From contig NZ_JAHTIK010000001.1 in NCBI RefSeq assembly GCF_025655475.1, forward strand, positions 6,952,505-7,016,504: DNA of 64,000 nucleotides, read 5' to 3'. The stretch is from Kitasatospora sp. DSM 101779. GTDB lineage: Bacteria; Actinomycetota; Actinomycetes; Streptomycetales; Streptomycetaceae. The position numbers and the translations under genes are program-made. The notes beneath the pieces were generated by a model, which saw only the letters and a list, made by a program, of their open reading frames with translations, searched no databases and had not been told where the DNA came from. Of the stretch, positions 42,107 to 49,795 are shown piece by piece. Each line of letters starts with the position of its first letter. Position 1 is the stretch's first letter.

Positions 42107-43123
42107 GTGGATCTGACCGCCCCGGAGTGGCACCGGCCGACCCTGGAGGACGTGGCCCAACGGGCCGGGGTGTCCAGGGCCACCGCCTCCCGGGTGGTCA
42201 GCGGATCGCACCCGGTCGGCGAGCGGCGCCGGTCGGCGGTGCTGCGGGCGGTCGCCGATCTGCAGTACGTGCCCAACCAGGCCGGGCGTTCGCTGGTGAG
42301 CCGCCGCACCGGTTCGTACGCGCTGGTGCTGCCGGAGGGCATGGGGCAGGTCTTCTCGGAGGGCTTCTTCCCCACCCTGATCCGCGGTGCCACCGCGGAA
42401 CTCGAGGATTCCGACGAGCAGTTGGTGATCCTGCTGGCCGGGTCGGCGGCCGGCCGGCGGCGGATCGAGCAGTTCGCGCGGGGCGGGCACGTGGACGGTG
42501 TGGTGCTGGCCTCGGTGCACGACCGCGATCCGCTGCCCGAGCTGCTCGCGGGCACCGGCATCCCCGTGGTGTGCTGCGAACGCGCCTACGGCGGCGTCCA
42601 GTTGCCCTATGTGGGCGTGGACAACGCGGGCGGTGCGGCCGCCGCCGTCCGCTACCTGAAGAAGATCGGCCGCAGCCGGATCGCCACCGTCGCCGGACCC
42701 TCGTCCACCCCGGCCGGGCAGGACCGGCTGGGCGCCTATCTGCGGGAGACCGGCCGGGTGCACCGCCGTCCGCTGGTCGCCGAGGCGGACTTCACCGTCG
42801 AGGGAGGGCAGGCCGCCACGGCCCGGCTGTTGGCGCAGGAGCCGCGGATCGACGGCCTGTTCGCCGCCTCCGACCTGATGGCCCTGGGCGCCCTGGAGGC
42901 GCTCCGCCGGGCCGGGCGGCGGGTACCCGAGGACGTGGCCGTGGTCGGCTTCGACGACGTCGACTGTGCCCGGACGACCGAACCCGCGCTCACCACCGTG
43001 CACCAGCCCATCGAGCAGCTCGGTCGCCAACTCGTACGCCTGGTGCAGCGGTTGGCGGCGGGGGAGCAGGCCGGACCGGCGCTGGTGCTGCCCACCGCGC
43101 TCGTCCTGCGCGACTCCGCCTGA
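42107..43123 (+). CDS. LacI-family transcriptional regulator, probably autoregulated
   Basis: I start at the GTG at 42107, preceded by GGAGGAGG; an upstream in-frame GTG at 42056 would put the operator inside the gene. The 338-residue protein has a LacI helix-turn-helix (PTLEDVAQRAGVSRATASRVVSGSHPVGERRRSAVLRAVADLQYVPNQAGRSLV) and sugar-binding core. It is followed by a GH16 beta-glucanase gene with a 188-base gap and may regulate it and similar genes in response to a beta-glucan sugar, an inference from adjacency. Confidence 0.92.
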   Translation: MDLTAPEWHRPTLEDVAQRAGVSRATASRVVSGSHPVGERRRSAVLRAVADLQYVPNQAGRSLVSRRTGSYALVLPEGMGQVFSEGFFPTLIRGATAELEDSDEQLVILLAGSAAGRRRIEQFARGGHVDGVVLASVHDRDPLPELLAGTGIPVVCCERAYGGVQLPYVGVDNAGGAAAAVRYLKKIGRSRIATVAGPSSTPAGQDRLGAYLRETGRVHRRPLVAEADFTVEGGQAATARLLAQEPRIDGLFAASDLMALGALEALRRAGRRVPEDVAVVGFDDVDCARTTEPALTTVHQPIEQLGRQLVRLVQRLAAGEQAGPALVLPTALVLRDSA

Positions 43124-43215
43124 CCGGCACCCGCCCACCCGTCCCTTCCCCCACCCCGAGGACGGCCATGGACCGGACCCGACCGTACCGGCTGCCGACG
43201 CGCGGACCGCCCGCG

Positions 43216-43264
43216 CACCGCCCCACTCGTGCACCGCCCCACTCGTGCACCGCCTCACCCCGTG
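43216..43264. repeat. 16-bp tandem repeat in the leader of the GH16 gene
   Basis: CACCGCCCCACTCGTG occurs twice in tandem (43216-43231, 43232-43247), followed by a degenerate 17-bp third copy (43248-43264). No ribosome site or gene overlaps it. Confidence 0.75.
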
Positions 43265-43311
43265 CACCGCAGTACCGACTCCGCACCACCCCCACCCAGC
43301 TGGAGTTCCCC

Positions 43312-45060
43312 ATGACCACCGCACCACCGGCCGCCGCGGCGCGCCCCCACCGGGTGCTGACCCGGTTGCTCACCGCCCTCGTGCTGGCCCTCGGCGCCCT
43401 GCTCGTGCCGTTCGCGCCGGCCGCCCCCGCGGCGGAGAGCCTGCTCTCGCAGGGCAAGACCGTCACCGCCTCCTCCACCGAGAACGGCGTGGCCTTCCCC
43501 GCCTCGGCCGCCGTCGACGGCAATGCCGGCACCCGCTGGTCCAGCGCCTTCGCCGACCCGCAGTGGCTGCAGGTCGACCTCGGCGCCACCGCCACCGTCA
43601 GCCGGGTCGTCCTGCAGTGGGAGGCGGCCTACGCGACCGGCTTCAAGCTGCAGACCTCGGCCGACGGCAGCACCTGGACGGACGTCTACACCACCGCGAG
43701 CGGCACCGGCGGCACCCAGAACCTCACCGTCGGCGGCACCGGCCGCTACGTCCGGATGTACGGCACCGCCCGCGCCACCCAGTACGGCTACTCGCTCTGG
43801 GAGTTCCAGGTCTACGGCACCCCGGGCGGCGGCTCCGGCGGCGGCGACGTCCAACTCTCGTACAACAAGCCCGCGGTGGCCTCCAGCAGCCAGAACGACG
43901 GCAGCTGCGGCAACTGCACCCCGGGCAAGGCGGTCGACCAGGACCCGGCCACCCGCTGGGCCACCGCCGCCTGGAGCGACCCGGGCTGGATCTCCATCGA
44001 CCTCGGCGCCACGGCCACCGTCCACAAGGTGATCCTGCAGTGGGACCCGGCCTACGCCACCGCGTACAAGCTGCAGGTCTCCGACGACGCCGCCAACTGG
44101 ACGGACATCTACTCCACCACCACCGGCAAGGGGTTCAAGGAGACCATCACCAACCTGAACGGCACCGGCCGCTACGTCCGGATGTACGGGACCGCCCGGG
44201 TCGGCCAGTACGGCTACTCGCTCTGGGAGTTCCAGGTGTTCGGGACCGGCGGCAGCCCAGTCCCCCCGCCGCCGCTGCCGCCCAACCCGTCCTTCCCGGC
44301 CGGCCGGCTGGTCTTCGGCGACGAGTTCAGCGGTTCCAACGGCACCGCGCCGGACACCGGCAAGTGGACCACCGACCCCGGTGCGGGCGTCAACAACGAG
44401 CTGGAGTACTACACCACCGGCAACAAGAACCTCTACCAGGACGGCACCGGCAACCTGGTGATCGAGGCCCGCAAGGAGGTCACCCCCGGATCCGCCTGCC
44501 CGCGCGACCCCCTCTCCGGCAGCACCGTCTGCCAGTACACCTCGGGGCGGATCAACACCTCGGGCCACTTCGACTTCACCTACGGCCACGCCGAGGCGCG
44601 GATCAAGGTGACCGGCACCCAGGGCCTGTGGCCGGCGTTCTGGATGCTCGGCTCCGACTTCAAGACCGGGACGCCGTGGCCGTACTCCGGTGAGATCGAC
44701 GTCATGGAGCACGTCGGCAAGGTCGCCGACTCGGTGTACTCGACGCTGCACGCGCCCGCCTACAACGGCGCCGGCGGGTACGGCTCGCCGTACACCCTGG
44801 CGGGCACCGACTTCGCCGGCGCCTTCCACACCTACGCGGTGGACTGGGATTCCGCCCACATGACGTTCTCCGTGGACGGCAGCGCCTTCTTCACCGTGGA
44901 CCGCACCGCCCTGGAGGCCACCCGCGGGCCCTGGGTGTACGACCACCCGTTCTACCTGATCCTCAACAACGCGGTGGGCGGCGACTGGCCGGGCGCGCCG
45001 GACGCCTCGACCGTCCTGCCGCAGAAGATGCTCGTGGACTACGTGCGCGTGTACCAGTAG
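43312..45060 (+). CDS. Secreted GH16 endo-beta-1,3-glucanase-type enzyme with two discoidin (F5/8C) domains
   Basis: The ATG at 43312 follows TGGAG. The 582-residue enzyme has a signal peptide (to about residue 41, ...APAAES), two F5/8-type C carbohydrate-binding domains (about 45-168 and 180-310) that are near-copies of each other (both contain DLGATATV, LQW, AYAT, KLQ, GTGRYVRMYGTAR and QYGYSLWEFQV), a Pro linker (312-325) and a GH16 domain (330-582). The catalytic motif is GE461-I-D463-V-M-E466-H, the EIDxxE form of laminarinases. It should cut beta-1,3-glucan chains outside the cell. Two LacI genes lie upstream and a strong terminator follows. Confidence 0.93.
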   Translation: MTTAPPAAAARPHRVLTRLLTALVLALGALLVPFAPAAPAAESLLSQGKTVTASSTENGVAFPASAAVDGNAGTRWSSAFADPQWLQVDLGATATVSRVVLQWEAAYATGFKLQTSADGSTWTDVYTTASGTGGTQNLTVGGTGRYVRMYGTARATQYGYSLWEFQVYGTPGGGSGGGDVQLSYNKPAVASSSQNDGSCGNCTPGKAVDQDPATRWATAAWSDPGWISIDLGATATVHKVILQWDPAYATAYKLQVSDDAANWTDIYSTTTGKGFKETITNLNGTGRYVRMYGTARVGQYGYSLWEFQVFGTGGSPVPPPPLPPNPSFPAGRLVFGDEFSGSNGTAPDTGKWTTDPGAGVNNELEYYTTGNKNLYQDGTGNLVIEARKEVTPGSACPRDPLSGSTVCQYTSGRINTSGHFDFTYGHAEARIKVTGTQGLWPAFWMLGSDFKTGTPWPYSGEIDVMEHVGKVADSVYSTLHAPAYNGAGGYGSPYTLAGTDFAGAFHTYAVDWDSAHMTFSVDGSAFFTVDRTALEATRGPWVYDHPFYLILNNAVGGDWPGAPDASTVLPQKMLVDYVRVYQ

Positions 45061-45084
45061 GCCTCCCTGCCGTAGCGGGATTCG

Positions 45085-45124
45085 CCGCCGGCCGGAGCCC
45101 CGCGCGCGGGGCCCCGGCCGGCGG
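45085..45124. terminator. Bidirectional hairpin terminator
   Basis: A 20-bp inverted repeat with one mismatch (45085-45104 with 45105-45124) separates the convergent GH16 and deacetylase genes. Confidence 0.85.
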
Positions 45125-45139
45125 TGCCGGGCCGCCCGC

Positions 45140-45916
45140 TCAGGGGCGGTACACGGTGCCCGGCTGCGGGGTCGCCGGGGCGAGCAGCTGCGAGACCGTC
45201 ACCACGGTGTAGCCGCGGCGGTGGAGTTCGGCGAGGATGCCGGGCACGGCCGGGACGGTGCCCGGGTAGATGTCGTGCAGCAGGATGATGCCGTCGCGGC
45301 GGACCTGGTCGAGGACCCGCTGCCGGATCAGCGCCGAGTCGTTGGTGTCGTAGTCCTTGGCGGTGACGCTCCACAGCACCTGGGCGACGCCGAGTTCGGC
45401 ACAGATCCTGGACACCTCGTCGTCGGTGCGGCCCTGCGGCGGGCGCATCAGCACCGGTCGCCGGCCGGTGATGCGCTGCACCGCGTCCTGGGTGAGGGAG
45501 ATCTCCTTGCGGGCCTCGGCGGGTGGGATGTCGGTGAGGATCCGGTGCGTCCAGGTGTGGTTGGCCGGCTCGTGCCCCTCGGCGACGATCCGCCGGACGG
45601 TGTCCGGGTGCTGCTCCACGTGGTTCTTGCCGAGCATGAAGAAGGTCGCGTGGGCGTTCTCCTGCTTCAGGATGTCGAGCAGCTTCGGCGTGTACTCGCT
45701 CGGCCCCGCGTCGAAGGTCAGCGCCACACAGGTGGCCTTCCGGCAGTCGACGCCCGGCACGGCGGTGTCCCGCGAGACCGCCGAGGCCCGCTCGCGGGCC
45801 TCCTTCGGCGCGGTGGTGTCGAACGAGGCGCAGCCGCCCAGTGCCAGGGCGGTCGCCACCGCCGTGAGCAGAGCCTGTGTCGTGCGCCTGCGAATCCTCT
45901 TCTCGACCGGCGGCAT
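45140..45916 (-). CDS. Polysaccharide deacetylase lipoprotein (NodB/CE4 type)
   Basis: The 258-residue protein has a lipoprotein signal (LALGGC, Cys29) and a NodB domain. The CE4 motifs are TFDAGP (motif 1; the metal Asp pair reads D-A rather than D-D, a variant seen in active members), NHTWTHRIL (motif 2, His-x-x-x-His metal site), RPPQGR (motif 3) and LLHDIYPGTV (motif 5-like His). It should remove acetyl groups from peptidoglycan or another cell-surface polysaccharide. It starts at ATG with GGGAGGGG upstream. Confidence 0.9.
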   Translation of the reverse strand: MPPVEKRIRRRTTQALLTAVATALALGGCASFDTTAPKEARERASAVSRDTAVPGVDCRKATCVALTFDAGPSEYTPKLLDILKQENAHATFFMLGKNHVEQHPDTVRRIVAEGHEPANHTWTHRILTDIPPAEARKEISLTQDAVQRITGRRPVLMRPPQGRTDDEVSRICAELGVAQVLWSVTAKDYDTNDSALIRQRVLDQVRRDGIILLHDIYPGTVPAVPGILAELHRRGYTVVTVSQLLAPATPQPGTVYRP

Positions 45917-45984
45917 GGAGCCCCCCTCCCTTCGGACGCACCCCCCGGTCGGAGGTGCGTTCGAGAAGACCCTAGGCGAGCTTG

Positions 45985-45997
45985 CATACCGGGTATG
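45985..45997 (-). promoter_or_regulatory. Palindrome upstream of the deacetylase gene
   Basis: CATACC-G-GGTATG is a perfect 13-bp palindrome. On the minus strand it lies where the -35 region of a promoter with -10 TAGGGT (45971-45976) would fall, so it may be an operator. Confidence 0.4.
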
Positions 45998-46024
45998 TGG
46001 GTGGGTGCCCCCGAGGGTGGTGGA

Positions 46025-46702
46025 TCAGGCCATCCAGAAGAAGACCGCGGTCATCCGCTTGTCCTCCAGGGTGCTGCCCCAGTAACCCGTCGCGGTGTGG
46101 ATGATGTTGGCGCTGTAAAGCAGCAGCCGGTTGAAGCGGTGCGGGACGCGGACGTCCTCCACGAAGGCGTTCGAGGGGACGAAGCGGGTGCCCAGGGCGT
46201 CGACCAGGTTGTTGTGCGGCGCGGCGACGATGTTGCCGCCGAGCGCGCCGTTGGGCATCTGCTGGCGGTAGAAGCTGGTGCCGCAGTCCTTCGGGGCCGC
46301 CGGGTTGAGGTAGAGCACGGCGGCGTAGCGGCAGACCAGCCGGGAGTCGGTGTGCGGGCGTGGTTCGCACTCGTCCCGGCCGACCACCTGGATGCAGTTG
46401 TGGTTGACGGTGGCGCCGCCCGGCCCGGCCTCCGGCCAGATCCTGCGGGCGCCGGTGGCCTGCATCACCAGGGCCTCGACATGGGCGAGTTCGTCCGGCT
46501 CCAGGCCGGGCATGGTGCGCAGGCCGGGCCAGGTCTCCGGCTTGTGCGGGTACCCCTCGCTCCAGTCGTCGCGGGCCAGCGTGCGGGCCCGGACGGCCTC
46601 CGCGTCGGGCAGCACGTCGTCGAAGACCCAGTAGTCGCGGCCACGGGTGGGCTTGCGGTACGGCAGCACCGGGATCGCCGGCGTCCGGGGGAGGGGTGAC
46701 AT
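46025..46702 (-). CDS. DUF6445-like protein, probable 2-oxoglutarate/Fe(II) oxygenase fold
   Basis: The 225-residue protein reads GRDYWVFDDVLPDAEAVRARTLARDDWSEGYPHKPETWPGLRTMPGL near the start, then IQVVGRDECEPRPHTDSRLVCRYAAVLYLNP and RLLLYSANIIHTATGYWGSTLEDKRMTAVFFWMA. The His-x-Asp (PHTD) and distal His (NIIHTA), with Arg in the KRMTAVFF strand, are arranged as in Fe(II)/2-oxoglutarate dioxygenases. The family name is from memory. TACCGT (46710-46715) lies seven bases before the ATG, suggesting a leaderless mRNA. The substrate is unknown. Confidence 0.75.
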   Translation of the reverse strand: MSPLPRTPAIPVLPYRKPTRGRDYWVFDDVLPDAEAVRARTLARDDWSEGYPHKPETWPGLRTMPGLEPDELAHVEALVMQATGARRIWPEAGPGGATVNHNCIQVVGRDECEPRPHTDSRLVCRYAAVLYLNPAAPKDCGTSFYRQQMPNGALGGNIVAAPHNNLVDALGTRFVPSNAFVEDVRVPHRFNRLLLYSANIIHTATGYWGSTLEDKRMTAVFFWMA

Positions 46703-46799
46703 GGCCCCGACGGTAGCGACGGGCTTCGGCGGCTCTCGCCCGTGATCAGGTCAATTGTGCGTCAAGGCGAGTTCAAGACGGTGGCCTCCGGACACGGCG

Positions 46800-47321
46800 T
46801 CAGAGCAGCCACCCTACGGCGGTGACGGCGCCCAGCACGGTGAGGCCGAGCAGGAACAGGCCGATGACGGCGAATCCGGCGCAGAACAGGGTCTCGGTGC
46901 GGTCCTTCTGCTCCTCGGCGCCCGCGGGCCTGCGGGTCACCTGCACGCTCCACACGTCGATCGGCCGCCCGAGGTGCGCGGAGGCGGCCTCGCGGACCTC
47001 GGCCAGCCGGGCCCGGGCCGTCGCGGTCGCCGCCCCGGCCTCCGGGCCGCGCCAGGCGAGGGCGAGCATCCGCTCCACCGGGTCGGCGTAGCGGGCCTCG
47101 AATGCGGCGGTCTCCGCCGGATCGCGGTCCTCGTCCAGGTACGCCCAGCGGCCGGCCTCGGCGGGTTCGCCGTACAGCCGGTAGACCTCAGCCAGCCGCC
47201 GCCGGGCCGTCAGGTCGGCCGGGCACGACCCGACCAGCCCGCGCAGGCGCTGGCGGGCGACGGGTGTCCGGCCGGCGCGGAGGTCCGCGTCGGCCTTGGC
47301 GAGGGTGGTCTCGACGGTCAT
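46800..47321 (-). CDS. DUF6584-like membrane-anchored TPR-type protein
   Basis: The 173-residue protein begins MTVETTLAKADADLRAGRTPVARQRLRGLVGSCPADLTARRRLAEVYRLYGEPAEAGRWAYLDEDRD, a helical, TPR-like region I recognise as DUF6584, and ends with a single membrane helix (CAGFAVIGLFLLGLTVLGAVTAVGWLL). GACCAT lies six bases before the ATG at 47321. Function is unknown. The same frame stays open upstream into a gene remnant, but the ATG is the better start by family comparison. Confidence 0.78.
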   Translation of the reverse strand: MTVETTLAKADADLRAGRTPVARQRLRGLVGSCPADLTARRRLAEVYRLYGEPAEAGRWAYLDEDRDPAETAAFEARYADPVERMLALAWRGPEAGAATATARARLAEVREAASAHLGRPIDVWSVQVTRRPAGAEEQKDRTETLFCAGFAVIGLFLLGLTVLGAVTAVGWLL

Positions 47322-47425
47322 CGGAGCATGGTCGCAGACCCTGCGGACCGGTTCACAGGGGTTTTGCCGACGCCATCCGGGGTCCGCCGCCGACGGACCC
47401 GGGACGTCGCGGGTGGCTCGGGCCG

Positions 47426-47677
47426 TCAGGTCACCGGGGGTGAGGACCTGGTCGTGCCAGTGGGTGAACTGCTGAAGGAGATCGCCGTCGAGCCCCACGG
47501 CCGCTTCGTCATCGTCGGGCCGACGGCCTCGAAGACCCGGGCCGGGTCGTCCGGGCGGTTCGCCTGCGCCAGGGCGTAGGCGAGCAGGTTGAGGTCGGCC
47601 ACGGCCTCGGCGTGGCCGAGGGCGCCCGGCTCGGTCCAGCCCCGGAGGCGCGCGCCGTCGACATTCGGCATCGGCAT
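47426..47677 (-). pseudogene. Remnant of an unidentified gene, 5' end missing and frameshifted
   Basis: On the minus strand ARLRGWTEPGALGHAEAVADLNLLAYALAQANRPDDPARVFEAVGPTMTKRPWG reads as the body of a normal helical protein. Near 47495 the sense moves to the next frame as LDGDLLQQFTHWHDQVLTPGDLTA, which a single missing base would explain. Upstream of about 47650 the similarity stops abruptly against a second remnant on the other strand. It has neither a proper start nor an intact 3' end. Confidence 0.6.
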
Positions 47678-47679
47678 CC

Positions 47680-47969
47680 TGTTCCGGGCCGGCTTCCCGC
47701 CGGACCGCGCTGTACGCGACTACTGGTTGTTCGTCGACACGGTGCTCGCCCAGGCCGCGGTCGACGCGGCGGTGCTCGACCTGGACGAGCACCGGCGCGA
47801 GCAGCAGGGTGCGGCCTGGACCACCCACCCTGCCGAGCTGCCGGCCGACGAGTACCCGAACCTGCACGTCGTGCGCGACCACTTGGCCCTGATGGCGGGC
47901 TCGCCGTTCCCCGAGATCCTGGAGATGATGACCGACCGGTTCGCCGCGGAGCCGGCCGCGCAGAACTGA
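47680..47969 (+). pseudogene. Remnant of a TetR-family regulator (C-terminal domain only)
   Basis: AGFPPDRAVRDYWLFVDTVLAQAAVDAAVLDLDEHRREQQGAAWTTHPAELPADEYPNLHVVRDHLALMAGSPFPEILEMMTDRF matches the ligand domain of TetR repressors of the tetracycline-type C-terminus. No helix-turn-helix is present; the frame before about 47680 is not protein-like and no start codon with a ribosome site is seen. It lies head-to-head with the remnant at 47426-47677. Confidence 0.7.
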
Positions 47970-47994
47970 GGCGGGCCACCTGAGGTCCGCGACG

Positions 47995-48762
47995 TCAGCC
48001 GGACGGCAGGAATCCTTCGAGCAGCGGGGCGAGCAGGGTGGTGCGCCGCATCACGTCCATGTGGGTGGTGCGCGGCAGGACGGCGAGGCGGGCGTCCGGG
48101 ATCAGGTCGTACATCTCGACCGCGTGGTCGAGGCGGACGAAGTCGTGGTCGCCGACGACGAGCAGGGTGGGGGCCCGCAGGGTGCGGAGCCGCGCGGCCG
48201 GCCAGCCCTCGAAGGCGGCCACCGCGTCGGAGACCTTGGCGGCGAAGGCGTCGAAGTGCTCCGGCTCGGGGGAGACGGCGAGGTGTGCCGCCCGCATCCC
48301 GGCGAAGTCGTCCGCGGTGGGCAGCCGGGTGGAGCCGGACGCGAGTTCTGAGGCGCGGATCTCCTCGTGGTAGCCGTCGGGGCGGTAGTTGACGGAGGCG
48401 AGGACGAGGTGGTCGACCCGCTCCGGGTGGTCCAGCGCCAGCTGCAGGGCGACGTAGCCGCCGAGGCTGAAGCCGAGGACGTCGGTGCGCTCGACGCCGA
48501 GGCGGTCGAGCAGGGCGAGCACGTCCGCGGCGAGCAGGTCGACCCGGTACGGGCGGTCGCCGTCGCGGGTGTGGCCGTGCCCCTGGAGCTCCGGGGCGAT
48601 CACCCGGCGGCCGCGGGTCAGCGCGGGCAGCAGCGCGCCGAAGCACAGCTCGGCGGTCAGCAGGCCGCCGTGCAGCACGACCAGCGGCCGGCCGGTCGCG
48701 CTGCCGTGCTCCTCGTAGTACAGGTCGAGCCCGTTGACGTGCGCGTAGCTGCCCGTGGTCAC
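47995..48762 (-). CDS. Alpha/beta-fold hydrolase
   Basis: The 255-residue protein has the oxyanion-hole loop VVLHGG, nucleophile elbow GFSLGG (Ser), acid Asp in VVGDHDF and catalytic His in TTHMDV. It starts at a GTG behind GGGAGAAC. It may be an esterase, lactonase or peptidase; the substrate is not evident. It does not overlap its neighbours and is the only intact gene left next to the broken TetR gene, with which it could once have been regulated. Confidence 0.9.
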   Translation of the reverse strand: MTTGSYAHVNGLDLYYEEHGSATGRPLVVLHGGLLTAELCFGALLPALTRGRRVIAPELQGHGHTRDGDRPYRVDLLAADVLALLDRLGVERTDVLGFSLGGYVALQLALDHPERVDHLVLASVNYRPDGYHEEIRASELASGSTRLPTADDFAGMRAAHLAVSPEPEHFDAFAAKVSDAVAAFEGWPAARLRTLRAPTLLVVGDHDFVRLDHAVEMYDLIPDARLAVLPRTTHMDVMRRTTLLAPLLEGFLPSG

Positions 48763-48817
48763 GCTGTTCTCCCGTCGGCGGCGGCCGGTCCGGTACCAGT
48801 CTGGCCCGTGCCGGCCC

Positions 48818-49795
48818 TCAGGCCGTGTACCGCTCGACGAGAGTGCACAGGGTGTCGAAGGCGGGCTTGGGCGTGTAGTCGTCCGAGGTGAGCCCGAAGC
48901 GGTGGAAGGGCCCCGGGCCGTTGCTGTCGGCGTCGCGCAGCGAGAAGTGGGTGTACCCGCTCAGCCCGAGCGCGGCCGCGTGCTCGGCGACCGTGCGGAC
49001 CACCGTGCCGACCACCTCGGCCTGCCGCTGCGGCGTCCGGCCGGGGCCGGTGGGCCAGCCGTGCTCGGTGATGTGCAGCGGCAGGTCCCCGAGGCCGGCG
49101 GGTTCGAGCACGTTCCCGCGGTGGTGGCGCAGCACCCCCGCGACCGCGTCGGCGAGCTCGGCCGGTGCGACCGGGCGGAACACATCGGGGAAGAAGTCCA
49201 GCCCCACGTAGTCGAGTTCGGATCGGAAGCGGTCGCCGCCGAGCTCCGCGAGTTCGGTGGCGAAGGCCGTCGCCGGGCCGAACAGCAAGGTGGTGTTGAA
49301 GCCGATCCGCAGGTGGTGGTGGCCGAGTTCGCGGGCCCGGGCACGGGCGGCGCGCACGCCGTGCACGAGCGCCTCCCGGACGGCCGGGTAGTGCCCGTCC
49401 AGGACGGCATTGCCGGTGACGTTCGGCTCCTCCGTCACCTGCAGGGTCTGCGTCACCGCGCCGTACTGGCCGACGAGTTCACGCAGGAAGGCGCAGTAGC
49501 CGGGGACGTCGCCGGCGGCCGACCGGTACTGGGCGACCAGGTCCAGCCGGCGGCCGCGGACGGCGTACCGCTCGGCACCGGCCGGGGCGGCCGTCGGATG
49601 CGGCCCGCCGGGCACCGTGTCGTCGTCGAAGGCGGTGTAGGCGCGGACCAGGAAGGGGCGGCCGGGGCGGCCCTGGAGCCGGTCGAGCAGGGCGGTGATG
49701 CGGTCGGGGTCGTCGGGCGGGCCGGCGGCGAGGCCGCCGCTGTCGTCGCCGGAGAGGCCGCCGGGGTAGACGCCGAAGAGCAGGCGGTCAGTCAC
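48818..49795 (-). CDS. TIM-barrel glycoside hydrolase-like protein
   Basis: The 325-residue protein is cytosolic (no signal peptide). It resembles a clan A glycosidase: LVRAYTAFDDD, then QVTEEPNVTGN (the Glu of the NEP-type acid/base motif), and HITEHGWPTGPGRTPQRQ, where ITExGWP is the nucleophile strand of GH5/GH17/GH39-type enzymes, and HFSLRDAD near the end. The exact family is unassigned. Its start overlaps the 3' end of the PadR gene by 8 bases, so the two are co-translated. Confidence 0.75.
   Translation of the reverse strand: MTDRLLFGVYPGGLSGDDSGGLAAGPPDDPDRITALLDRLQGRPGRPFLVRAYTAFDDDTVPGGPHPTAAPAGAERYAVRGRRLDLVAQYRSAAGDVPGYCAFLRELVGQYGAVTQTLQVTEEPNVTGNAVLDGHYPAVREALVHGVRAARARARELGHHHLRIGFNTTLLFGPATAFATELAELGGDRFRSELDYVGLDFFPDVFRPVAPAELADAVAGVLRHHRGNVLEPAGLGDLPLHITEHGWPTGPGRTPQRQAEVVGTVVRTVAEHAAALGLSGYTHFSLRDADSNGPGPFHRFGLTSDDYTPKPAFDTLCTLVERYTA

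Noticed and set aside
45720..45740. Deacetylase as inactive because motif 1 reads TFDAGP
   Set aside because: D-A in place of D-D at this position occurs in active CE4 enzymes, and the His metal site is intact.
48818..49795. A firm glycoside hydrolase family number for this gene
   Set aside because: The ITEHGWP and EEPN motifs support a clan A-like barrel, but they fit several families and I cannot separate these without a search.
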